Below are positions 52,382 through 59,629 of a DNA stretch of 64,000 nucleotides, piece by piece. The DNA is from Brevibacillus dissolubilis (GTDB taxonomy: Bacteria > Bacillota > Bacilli > Brevibacillales > Brevibacillaceae). Numbering within the stretch: position 1 is the first letter of the stretch; each line of letters starts with the position of its first letter. A program made the translations under genes and the position numbers. Below the pieces are notes generated by a model that worked only from the letters and a program-made list of their open reading frames with translations, did not search any database and was not told where the DNA came from. The DNA lies in contig NZ_VCNA01000002.1 of assembly GCF_006170445.1 (NCBI RefSeq), forward strand, positions 248,001 through 312,000, written 5' to 3'.

Positions 52382-53881
52382 TTAAGCCCTTTGCGCTTTG
52401 GAGATATCACTGAACATCCCCGCGTAATATTTCACGTCGCCTGCTTCGTCGCGAATCGCACTGATGGTCAACCACTCCAGGAAGAGCTCTTGGTTTTTGC
52501 GGCGGTTCCAGATCTGCCCTTCCCAGTAGCCGTTTTCGATCAGTTCCTTCCACATTTGTTCGTAAAACTCTTTTCCTTGCTTGCCGGATTGCATCACACT
52601 TGGACGGTTGCCGATCACATCGGTATCTTCAAAGCCGGTGATGCGTTTGAACGCCGGGTTGACGTAGGTGATTACGCCTTGTGTGTCGGTGATGAGGATC
52701 GCTTCGCCGGTGTTTTCCATGACGTTGTTGGCGAGCACCAGCTTATCTTGGAAGTACATCCAGATCACGATGATGAAGCAGCAGAGTGCGAATTGGGACA
52801 AGGCCATGAAACCGATCGCGTAGTGACCCGTCATTTTAAACAGCGCGGTGAGGACGAGCGGCGGGAAGAAACCACCGAGACCACCCATCGCAGAGACGAT
52901 TCCGTTGACGATCCCAGCCTGTTTGGAGAAGTAAAGCGGTACAAGCTTGAACACCGCACCGTTCCCAATCCCTGCGCACAGGGCAATCAGCAGACATCCG
53001 ATCGTATAGAGCGTGATCGCCGGAGAGAACGCGAGCAGGATACCGCCCAAGGTCAGACCTGCGAACACCATCATTAAGACGCGGAACGGGTTCATTTTGT
53101 CACCAAGCCAGCCACCGATTGGACGGGCCAGGGTCGCCAGCAGGATGAAACCAGCTGTACGCATACCTGCATCGACTTTATCCAGTTCAAAATGAGTAAC
53201 AAGGAAGTTCGGCAGATAAACCGTGAAGGCAACGAAAGAACCGAATGTGACGAAATAGAACAGACTCAGGAACCACAGCTTCTGATTTTTATAGACACTT
53301 TTGATCTGTTGGCCGAGCGGTGCGGTGACTTTCGGCTCGTTCTTATCACCAAACATCAGGTTGAGTGCACCAAATACCACGACCAGCACCAGATACAGCT
53401 GTACGGTTGCGCTCCAGCCGATCTGCTTGGCAATCACCGGGGCAAAAAACGTACTGATCGCCGTACCGATGTTCCCCGCGCCATAAATCCCGTTGATAGC
53501 GCCGTGCTTTTCTTTTGGATAATATTTCGGCAAAGAGGTAACACCGACTGAGAAGATCGCGCCGCCAATCCCCAAGAAGAGACCGCCTGCCATCAGCATC
53601 AGGGTGGTGTCTGCCTGACTCACGAGAAAAATCGGTATCAGGAGCAAGAAGAAGCTAATGCTAAACACCCGCTTCGCCCCGTATCGGTTGGTCCAGTACC
53701 CAATCGGGATACGCAGGATCGAGCCGAGCAGGACAGGGATGGCGGTAATCCAAGCGATATCGCCGGGAGCCAGTCCCAAATCTTCTTTAATAAAAGGCAT
53801 CAAGGATGATAAAATAACCCAGACCATAAAACCAGCGACAAGACTCATTGTTTGCAGCGGTAATTGTAGCTTGCGTATCAT
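52382..53881 (-). CDS. NarK-type nitrate/nitrite MFS transporter fused to a C-terminal PAS domain
   Basis: A 499-residue protein. Residues 1 to about 380 form a 12-segment MFS transporter with both nitrate signatures of the NarK family: GIYGAGNIGTAISTFFAP and ALCAGIGNGAVFKLVPLYF. Residues ~385-499 are a PAS domain (NVMENTGEAILITDTQGVIT, VNPAFKRITGFEDTDVIGNR, FYEQMWKELIENGYWEGQIW, KYYAGMFSDISKAQRA), with no kinase or cyclase after it. The PAS unit would lie in the cytoplasm and might sense redox, flavin or heme and gate transport. It sits behind an FNR-like promoter identical in layout to that of the nitrate reductase operon. Confidence 0.9.
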   Translation of the reverse strand: MIRKLQLPLQTMSLVAGFMVWVILSSLMPFIKEDLGLAPGDIAWITAIPVLLGSILRIPIGYWTNRYGAKRVFSISFFLLLIPIFLVSQADTTLMLMAGGLFLGIGGAIFSVGVTSLPKYYPKEKHGAINGIYGAGNIGTAISTFFAPVIAKQIGWSATVQLYLVLVVVFGALNLMFGDKNEPKVTAPLGQQIKSVYKNQKLWFLSLFYFVTFGSFVAFTVYLPNFLVTHFELDKVDAGMRTAGFILLATLARPIGGWLGDKMNPFRVLMMVFAGLTLGGILLAFSPAITLYTIGCLLIALCAGIGNGAVFKLVPLYFSKQAGIVNGIVSAMGGLGGFFPPLVLTALFKMTGHYAIGFMALSQFALCCFIIVIWMYFQDKLVLANNVMENTGEAILITDTQGVITYVNPAFKRITGFEDTDVIGNRPSVMQSGKQGKEFYEQMWKELIENGYWEGQIWNRRKNQELFLEWLTISAIRDEAGDVKYYAGMFSDISKAQRA

Positions 53882-53968
53882 GTATGTTCCTCTCCCTCGG
53901 ATATTTCACATGGATGTGTTTTTCGTAGTTGTTAGTTTTCATTGTGTTGTTCGGGTGGCCACACTTAT

Positions 53969-54011
53969 ATCCTACTTGATCAGCAGAAGTCGTATTGTGA
54001 TGTTCGTCACT
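53969..54011 (-). promoter_or_regulatory. FNR-type class II promoter of the narK-PAS gene
   Basis: Box TGTGATGTTCGTCACT at 53996-54011 (TGTGA-N6-TCACT) is followed on the minus strand by 21 bases and the -10 hexamer TAGGAT (53974-53969). With the start about 7 bases downstream, the box is centred near -41. Identical spacing is found at 62980-63022. FNR or a CRP-family relative is inferred. Confidence 0.8.
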
Positions 54012-54038
54012 ATCAAAAAGCTAAAGGAGTAACAAATC

Positions 54039-54671
54039 ATGGAAACCGAAACACTCACGATCTTTGACCACCAGCATCAGCCCATCGGCGTCGCTAGCCG
54101 CGGGGAAGTTCACCGGGTCGGACACTGGCATGAGACCTTCCAATGCTGGCTGACGGGTCAGGAGAATGGCGTCGATATGATTTATTTTCAGATTCGCAGT
54201 GCAGGCAAAAAGGACTATCCCAATCTCTTAGACATCACGGCGGCCGGACATCTGCTGTCAGATGAAACCGTGCAGGACGGTGTCAGAGAGGTGCAGGAGG
54301 AGCTCGGGATTGACGTGTCGTTTGACGAGCTGGTGTCCTTGGGTGTGATTGAGAATTGTCTGCGCCGAGAAGGATTTATTGATAATGAATTTTCGCATGT
54401 ATTCTTGTACCCAAGTAAAAATGCGTTCGAGGATTTTTCATTTAAGCTGCAAAAGGAAGAAGTATCGGGTATGGTCCGGGTGGAATTCGGGAGCTTTTAT
54501 CAGTTCTGCTTCGGGGAAGTGGACGAGCTGGTCGTGGATGGCTTCGAGATTGGGGAAGACGGTGAAAAGATTGCGATTCACCAGACGCTCGGACGGGAGC
54601 GGTTCGTGCCACATCAGCGGAGTTATTGGGAACGGGTGGCGACATTGATTCGGGAGCAGTTGGAGTTGTAA
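54039..54671 (+). CDS. NUDIX hydrolase (isopentenyl-diphosphate isomerase-like)
   Basis: A 210-residue NUDIX protein that would hydrolyse a nucleoside-diphosphate derivative or a related diphosphate. The NUDIX box reads GHLLSDETVQDGVREVQEELGID, in line with G-x5-E-x7-REUxEExGU. The N-terminal HRVGHWHETFQCWL is typical of the Idi-like branch of Bacilli. AAAGGAG is nine bases before the ATG. It is transcribed divergently from narK-PAS across a short gap, so the FNR-like region could affect it too, though its own -10 is not evident. Confidence 0.85.
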   Translation: METETLTIFDHQHQPIGVASRGEVHRVGHWHETFQCWLTGQENGVDMIYFQIRSAGKKDYPNLLDITAAGHLLSDETVQDGVREVQEELGIDVSFDELVSLGVIENCLRREGFIDNEFSHVFLYPSKNAFEDFSFKLQKEEVSGMVRVEFGSFYQFCFGEVDELVVDGFEIGEDGEKIAIHQTLGRERFVPHQRSYWERVATLIREQLEL

Positions 54672-54679
54672 AACAAAAA

Positions 54680-54712
54680 AACCAGTTGTAGCAAACAACC
54701 AGTTTTTACGTA
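54680..54712. terminator. Likely bidirectional terminator
   Basis: AAAAACCAGTTGT and ACAACCAGTTTTT pair with a two-base internal mismatch. It lies between the NUDIX gene and the convergent 79-residue gene. Confidence 0.5.
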
Positions 54713-54945
54713 AGCTTATGAATTTCGTCTTCGAGCTGACGGGTCCGCTTGGCATTGCCCTCAGCAAAATTGCGCAGGCGGTGCTTCAGCTCCTCATCAT
54801 GATGGATGCGGTCGGCGACGATCAGGTAGTTGCGCATCAGCTCGTTCTCCTGATCCAGCGAACGCTGCAGGATATCGCGCAGCATCTGTTCGTTGACCAC
54901 ATCTTCGCGGTCGTAGTCACGGTCATAGTCTTTATCGTGATTCAT
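54706..54945 (-). CDS. Helical 79-residue hypothetical protein
   Basis: A small, strongly charged protein: an Asp/Arg/Tyr-rich N terminus (MNHDKDYDRDYDREDVV) followed by helices (NEQMLRDILQRSLDQENELM, RIHHDEELKHRLRNFAEGNA). The His and Glu spacing (IHHDEELKHRL) resembles half of a ferritin-like or coat-associated helix bundle, but I cannot assign a family. AGGGGG lies about ten bases before the ATG. Confidence 0.6.
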   Translation of the reverse strand: MNHDKDYDRDYDREDVVNEQMLRDILQRSLDQENELMRNYLIVADRIHHDEELKHRLRNFAEGNAKRTRQLEDEIHKLT

Positions 54946-55038
54946 CGGCAGGTATCCCCCTCTTTTGGCCTTTTACCTCCATTGTTCGGCTAGGAGCGGG
55001 GTTTTTATACCTGCTTTTCTCACATTCGGTTGCGAGTT

Positions 55039-55106
55039 GATTCACAGATCCGTCTCCGGGCTCATTCACAGATTTGTCTCCGAGCTGATTCACAGATCCG
55101 TCTCCG
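55039..55106. repeat. Three 24-base tandem repeats (GATTCACAGATCCGTCTCCG units)
   Basis: Copies at 55039-55058, 55063-55082 and 55087-55106 with a 24-base period; the middle copy has three differences. They lie between the 79-residue gene and moeA. No open frame crosses them in a meaningful way. Confidence 0.8.
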
Positions 55107-55137
55107 CTGGCTTTCCTTTTGATACAACGCTGTAACG

Positions 55138-56388
55138 CTACGGCTCCAACGTGTCCAACAGATAGACCTCCACCTTGGCCCCCCGCTCAAAGCCGCGCGT
55201 ACCTCCCGGCAAAAGCATCAACGCATTGCAGGAAGCAAGCGATGACATCACATTGGATTTGTCCTTGCCAGATGGCTCCACCATCAGCATGCCGCCTTGA
55301 AAAGAGACGTTGGCGCGGACATAGCGGTTGAACGGATTGGCCTTGGGAAAATCGGCAGCGAGGAACGCCTCGACCGCCTGCCAGCGCGGATCTGTGACAC
55401 CTGTCAGCTTGCGGATCAGCGGGCGGACGAACAGCTCGAAGCCGACATAGCAGGCAGACGGATTGCCGGACAGGCCGATCAACAGCTTATCGCCGAGCCG
55501 CGCCGCACTGGTGACACTGCCTGGGCGCATCGCTACTTTGTCGAAGAGAAGCTCAGCCCCCAGCTTTTCATAGATCGTCGGGACGAAATCATAATCTCCG
55601 ACCGACACACCGCCCGTGGTGATGACGATGTCCACCTCTTCCATCGCTTGTTTGATCTTCGCCGTCACGGCCCCGATCTCATCGTCGGCACGTCCGTAGT
55701 TGACCGCGACAGCACCGCTGCGCTTGATCTGCGAGACGATCATCGTGGCATTGCTGTTGCGGATTTTGCCCGCTGGCAGTGGTTCGTCCACGCCGACCAG
55801 CTCCGTACCCGTGGCAAGCACACCGACGAGCGGCTGCCGCATCACCGGAACTTGAGCATAGCCAAAAGCGGCGAGCAGTGCTTTGACACCTGGATTGATC
55901 ACCGTGCCTTGGGTCACGAGCAGAGTCCCGCGCGCACATTCTTCCCCCTGATAGCTGATGTGATCCCCCGGACGAAACGGGCGCTTGATCAGCACATAGC
56001 GCTTCCCGTCGCGCTCAACCACCTGTGTCAGCTCCTGCATCACGATTGCATCACACCCCACAGGGAGCTTGGCTCCGGTCATGATGCGGCTTGCCTGTCC
56101 GGCTCGCAATGCACGCTGGGCCAGTCGCCCGGCTGGGATCTCCTCGATGATCTCAAGCGTAACCGGATGCTCCTGACTTGCCTCATATGTATCCTCAGCC
56201 CGCACGGCATATCCGTCATAAGGGGAGCGGTCAAATGGCGGCAGATCGTACGCAGCACACACATCCTCGCCCAATCGACGGCCATCACAAGCGCCGAGGT
56301 CTATTTTTTCTGTGCCAAGCGGTGAGATCGTATGCAAAATACGCTCCAACGCTTCCTCCACCTGTATCGGGGTTCCTCTCTCCTTCAT
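55138..56388 (-). CDS. moeA: Molybdopterin molybdotransferase (MoeA)
   Basis: A 416-residue enzyme that inserts molybdate into adenylylated molybdopterin. Typical motifs: DLPPFDRSPYDGYAVRAEDT, IVITTGGVSVGDYDFVP, and the C-terminal LIGLSGNPSACYVGFELFV. The ATG follows GGAGGTG. It is the last gene of the nitrate reductase operon, 65 bases after mobA, so cofactor completion is encoded with the enzyme that needs it. Confidence 0.95.
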   Translation of the reverse strand: MKERGTPIQVEEALERILHTISPLGTEKIDLGACDGRRLGEDVCAAYDLPPFDRSPYDGYAVRAEDTYEASQEHPVTLEIIEEIPAGRLAQRALRAGQASRIMTGAKLPVGCDAIVMQELTQVVERDGKRYVLIKRPFRPGDHISYQGEECARGTLLVTQGTVINPGVKALLAAFGYAQVPVMRQPLVGVLATGTELVGVDEPLPAGKIRNSNATMIVSQIKRSGAVAVNYGRADDEIGAVTAKIKQAMEEVDIVITTGGVSVGDYDFVPTIYEKLGAELLFDKVAMRPGSVTSAARLGDKLLIGLSGNPSACYVGFELFVRPLIRKLTGVTDPRWQAVEAFLAADFPKANPFNRYVRANVSFQGGMLMVEPSGKDKSNVMSSLASCNALMLLPGGTRGFERGAKVEVYLLDTLEP

Positions 56389-56453
56389 CCCGCCGGTTCA
56401 CCTCCGTTGAAAATGATACAAAAGCTTCTATCTTTATATGTATTCTACTTACC

Positions 56454-57221
56454 TCATTCTTCTGCCAGCAGTTTTTGATATTCGGTCTGATCGTTCACAT
56501 TGCGGAACACGTCTGCGGGTACGCCGAGTTCCTGTTCGGTGACGTACTTCACGCGGCATTGGTTAAGGAATGCCATCATGCGGTAGTCTCCTGCGATGAG
56601 ACTGGCGCGGATCAGCGGGTACGTGCGGTGGTGGTACAGAGCGGCGAGTGGTTGGTGTTTGCCTGCGATGAGTGGGACGATGGCGTCGTAATGGGTGTGC
56701 GTGTTGGGGTTCGTTGTGCCAGCGTTAGTGGTAATGCCAGTCTCCCTCTCGACTGTAAGGACATGCTCAGCCTCTAGTAACATGCCGCAACGACTCTCAG
56801 TCTGATTCTCGAACTCCGATATCCCTGTAAACTTTGCTATCCTTGCCATTTCTGCCATCTTGCCCATCACGTCTGCTGTCACCTGCGGCATGTCACAAGC
56901 CAGAACCGCGTACCACTCCTGCTTGCTCGCTTCGCCGCTGTTGTCTGTGGCAGGCTCACCACCCACATACCGCATCGCCGAATACAGTCCCGCCAGCGGC
57001 CCATTTCCCCGCACGTCAGGCTCGTCTTCGATGACCGTCAACCGTGCATCCCCGTCATACCTCTGTGTCAGCTCCGGCTGGCTTACCAGCAGAATCCTCT
57101 CCACATGCGGCTCCAACGCTTCGACCGCATACTCATAAAAAAACTTCCCGTTGTACTCCGCCAGCGCTTTTGGACGGCCAAACCGCCGGGACTGTCCACC
57201 CGCGAGAATGATTCCAATCAT
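56454..57221 (-). CDS. mobA: Molybdenum cofactor guanylyltransferase (MobA) with an internal insertion
   Basis: A 255-residue enzyme that attaches GMP to molybdopterin for the bis-MGD cofactor. The GTP-binding start is IGIILAGGQSRRFGRPKALA, followed by DEPDVRGNGPLAGLYSAMR and ACDMPQVTADVM. The C-terminal substrate region YDAIVPLIAGKHQPLAALYHH is intact. Usual MobA is about 195-200 residues. Between ACDMP and YDAIVP this one has an extra ~45-residue stretch (FTGISEFENQTESRCGMLLE...THTHYD), giving the longer protein. It is adjacent to mobB and moeA in the operon. Confidence 0.93.
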   Translation of the reverse strand: MIGIILAGGQSRRFGRPKALAEYNGKFFYEYAVEALEPHVERILLVSQPELTQRYDGDARLTVIEDEPDVRGNGPLAGLYSAMRYVGGEPATDNSGEASKQEWYAVLACDMPQVTADVMGKMAEMARIAKFTGISEFENQTESRCGMLLEAEHVLTVERETGITTNAGTTNPNTHTHYDAIVPLIAGKHQPLAALYHHRTYPLIRASLIAGDYRMMAFLNQCRVKYVTEQELGVPADVFRNVNDQTEYQKLLAEE

Positions 57222-57296
57222 CTTGTTCCCTCCTTACCCAGCACAAAAACGGAAGCCAGCCCAGTCTATCACAGACCTCTGCCCTGCTTCCGCCGC

Positions 57297-57845
57297 CTAA
57301 TCCATTTGGCCTTGCCCGTTCTCTCGCCCTCGCGTAAACATAAACTCCTCAATCGCATCCACATCATTGATGTCATACACTGGCACATCGATCTGATTGG
57401 AATAGTCGAACCAGCTCGCTACCGCGACACAGTTGGAGATCATCCGCAGCAGCTCGGTATCCTCCAGGCGGCGCAAGACGGCGATTTTTGGGTAAGTGGC
57501 TGTTTTGAAGCCTTCTATTAGAATAATCTCCGCCCCCGCAGCCTCCATCCGTCTGACCAACTGGGGCAGCTCTACCGATTGGCGCTCAATCCATGCTGTC
57601 TGGCTCTGCGACTGGATCGCTACCATCGACGCTCCGGCCATCCGGTAGCGATACGTATCTTTGCCCTCGTGATCGATCTCGAACTCGTGCCCGTCATGCT
57701 TGATCACGCCGACCTTGAACCCGCGTACCTGCAGGCGTTCGAGTAGCTTGACGATCAGCGTGGTCTTGCCGGAGTTGGAGTAGCCGACGAATTGCAGGAT
57801 CACGGGTGTGTGGATGGCAGGCTTATGGTACAAATCGAATTTCAT
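57297..57845 (-). CDS. mobB: Molybdopterin-guanine dinucleotide biosynthesis protein B (MobB)
   Basis: A 182-residue GTP-binding P-loop protein that aids MGD synthesis and binds MobA. Walker A is FVGYSNSGKTTLIVKLLERL, and the loop with KVGVIKHDGHEFEIDHEGKDT is typical of MobB. The start overlaps the end of the 115-residue upstream gene by 23 bases. It lies 75 bases before mobA in the same operon. Confidence 0.93.
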   Translation of the reverse strand: MKFDLYHKPAIHTPVILQFVGYSNSGKTTLIVKLLERLQVRGFKVGVIKHDGHEFEIDHEGKDTYRYRMAGASMVAIQSQSQTAWIERQSVELPQLVRRMEAAGAEIILIEGFKTATYPKIAVLRRLEDTELLRMISNCVAVASWFDYSNQIDVPVYDINDVDAIEEFMFTRGRENGQGQMD

Positions 57846-58170
57846 ACTGTAGTTTCCCTCGCTTATCCTCTGCTGTCAATGTGTGTGTCCCGTCCTCCTG
57901 TACGGTCCATTCCACCTGTCCCGCTGCAATCGGCACCGCGATGAACTGATGCGGGTCCATGTAGAGGCGGACATGCTCACCATCCTCGGTCAGCCCCCAC
58001 TTGACGTATTCGCGCTGGATCACCGGGGCTGGCTGTTGCTCGGCGTCCTCGGCGTGGTCGGAGATTTTGATGATCATCTGACGTGATACCAGTGCGGACA
58101 GGTGGCTGGACAGCTGTTGGATCGTGGTAGACTGGTCATGACGGTTGATGCTGTTCATAGCTTGCTTCAC
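57823..58170 (-). CDS. Uncharacterised 115-residue protein in the nitrate reductase operon
   Basis: A small, soluble protein that I cannot assign. The N-terminal half is helical and polar (INRHDQSTTIQQLSSHLSAL). The C-terminal half is beta-rich (VKWGLTEDGEHVRLYMDPHQ, FIAVPIAAGQVEWTVQEDGT, HTLTAEDKRGKLQYEIRF). It overlaps mobB and lies downstream of the Rieske/membrane genes, so it is translated with cofactor-synthesis genes. It could be a chaperone or assembly factor for the enzyme, but this is inferred only from position. Confidence 0.7.
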   Translation of the reverse strand: MKQAMNSINRHDQSTTIQQLSSHLSALVSRQMIIKISDHAEDAEQQPAPVIQREYVKWGLTEDGEHVRLYMDPHQFIAVPIAAGQVEWTVQEDGTHTLTAEDKRGKLQYEIRFVP

Positions 58171-58249
58171 CTCCTGCTTCGATGTTCGTCCATTACGTTG
58201 ATGATTGTTACCGATTATCTATCGGGTTGTGGCAACTTGTCTGCCGCTG

Positions 58250-58447
58250 TCATCTCACTCCGCCCTGATTTTTTTCCTTCTTATAAATCAACCAGGCAAT
58301 CGGGAACAGTCCCACATTCCCCAGAGAGAGCAGAATTACGTTGATATATTTCTGCGCGTAAAAGAAATTGACCGCATACTGTGTAAAAATGATATTCATC
58401 AAAACCACGAGGCACAACAGCAGCACACCGACATAACTACGCTTCAT
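58250..58447 (-). CDS. Small two-segment membrane protein in the nitrate reductase operon
   Basis: A 65-residue protein with two hydrophobic segments (VGVLLLCLVVLMNIIFTQYA and NVILLSLGNVGLFPIAWLIY) and a basic tail (KKEKNQGGVR). Its start overlaps the Rieske gene end by 11 bases, so the two are translated in coupling. It might anchor or accompany the Rieske protein. No family is recognised. Confidence 0.65.
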   Translation of the reverse strand: MKRSYVGVLLLCLVVLMNIIFTQYAVNFFYAQKYINVILLSLGNVGLFPIAWLIYKKEKNQGGVR

Positions 58448-58967
58448 ACGGCTTCACCCCCGTTGCATAGATCACGCCATTTTCTACTTGCACCGTGATT
58501 TCTGGCAGCGGGCGGCGAGGTGGGCCTGCTACTGGCTTGCCTGTCATTACGTCGAATTTACCATGGTGGCACGGGCAGAGCAATTCTTTTTCCTCTTTGC
58601 CCCAGAAAACCGGACATTTCAGGTGGGTGCAGGCGTTTTGGTAGGCTTTGTACTCGTTTTCGCCGACACGGATGATCAGGGCGCTTTCGTGCTCAGACGG
58701 ATAGTGGAATTCCATCGCTTCGCCTTTGGCCAGTGTGGCTACATCCGCGATCTTTTTCTTCGGAAACGGATTCTCTTCCTTGGCAAAAAGCTGCTTCGCC
58801 GCAAGTCCGCCCCATGGCAGTGTAGAGATGGCGAACAGACCTGCTGCCCCTACCATTGTCTTCATGAAGCCACGGCGGTCAAGACTGCGTTCGTTGAGCC
58901 GTACGATGTTGTGTGTATAGTTATCGTCCTGTTCGCGGACGGTTACTCGCTTGTTGTTGTCTTCCAT
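58437..58967 (-). CDS. Rieske [2Fe-2S] protein with Tat-type signal
   Basis: A 176-residue protein. A twin-arginine motif (LDRRGFMKTMVGAAGLFAIS) sits before the membrane segment, as in cytochrome-bc-type Rieske proteins that stay anchored with the Fe-S domain outside. The C-terminal domain has both Rieske boxes, NACTHLKCPV and CPCHHGKFDVMTG. ATG at 58967 is chosen for AGGAAGGAAC just before it. It follows the ferredoxin subunit gene by 95 bases. In a nitrate reductase operon a Rieske protein is not part of the standard Nar or Nas systems. Confidence 0.9.
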   Translation of the reverse strand: MEDNNKRVTVREQDDNYTHNIVRLNERSLDRRGFMKTMVGAAGLFAISTLPWGGLAAKQLFAKEENPFPKKKIADVATLAKGEAMEFHYPSEHESALIIRVGENEYKAYQNACTHLKCPVFWGKEEKELLCPCHHGKFDVMTGKPVAGPPRRPLPEITVQVENGVIYATGVKPYEA

Positions 58968-59062
58968 GTTCCTTCCTCCTCTTTCAGCATGTCCGGGCAT
59001 GGTTGCTGACAGACCTTTTGGATGCCCGGTATCTATTTGTTTCAACACGCATCGATTTGAAT

Positions 59063-59629
59063 TTAGAACAGTTTTGCTTTGCCCTGCAGGATACCAGGCA
59101 GGCTGATCTTCACGTTGGTCTCACCTTCGAGCGCAGGCTCCATGCTGGCTGTCCATTTGCCGTTGGCGAGCTTGTGCTGGGCTTGTTTTTCGGCAAGCTC
59201 TTCTTCGCTGAGCCATTGCAGCGTGTTGGTCGGACATACAGATGCACACATCGGCGGAATGTCGTCTTTGGTGCGGTCGTAGCAGAGGTCGCATTTGTAC
59301 ATCAGGTTCTGCTCTTCGTCAAACTTCGGAATCCCGTACGGACAAGCGATCGTGCAGTTCTGGCAGCCGATGCATTTCTCCACCAGTGCGGAGAGGACGG
59401 CACCTGTGTCTGCGATCTGGATCGCTTGGGCCGGACAGCTGCGGGCGCAGGCCGGATTGACACAGTGCAGGCACATCAGCGGGATCGTCTGGCGGCTGTT
59501 GAACGGATCGACTTCATAGACATAGTTACGGTTGCGGTTGTCGTGTCCGCCGCACTGGGTACAGGCGGCGAGACAGCTGCGGCAACCGATGCAATTCTCC
59601 ATCTCGATATATAAAACGGATTTACCCAT
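59063..59629 (-). CDS. Four-cluster [4Fe-4S] electron-transfer subunit (NrfC/DmsB-like)
   Basis: A 188-residue ferredoxin-like subunit with four Cys clusters: CIGCRSCLAACTQC, CLHCVNPACARSCP, CIGCQNCTIACPYGIP and CDLCYDRTKDDIPPMCASVC. It would carry electrons between the membrane subunit and the molybdenum subunit. It has no signal peptide, so it is cytoplasmic. The start overlaps the catalytic-subunit stop by eight bases. Fits the complex-iron-sulfur molybdoenzyme pattern (catalytic, four-cluster and membrane subunits). Confidence 0.92.
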   Translation of the reverse strand: MGKSVLYIEMENCIGCRSCLAACTQCGGHDNRNRNYVYEVDPFNSRQTIPLMCLHCVNPACARSCPAQAIQIADTGAVLSALVEKCIGCQNCTIACPYGIPKFDEEQNLMYKCDLCYDRTKDDIPPMCASVCPTNTLQWLSEEELAEKQAQHKLANGKWTASMEPALEGETNVKISLPGILQGKAKLF

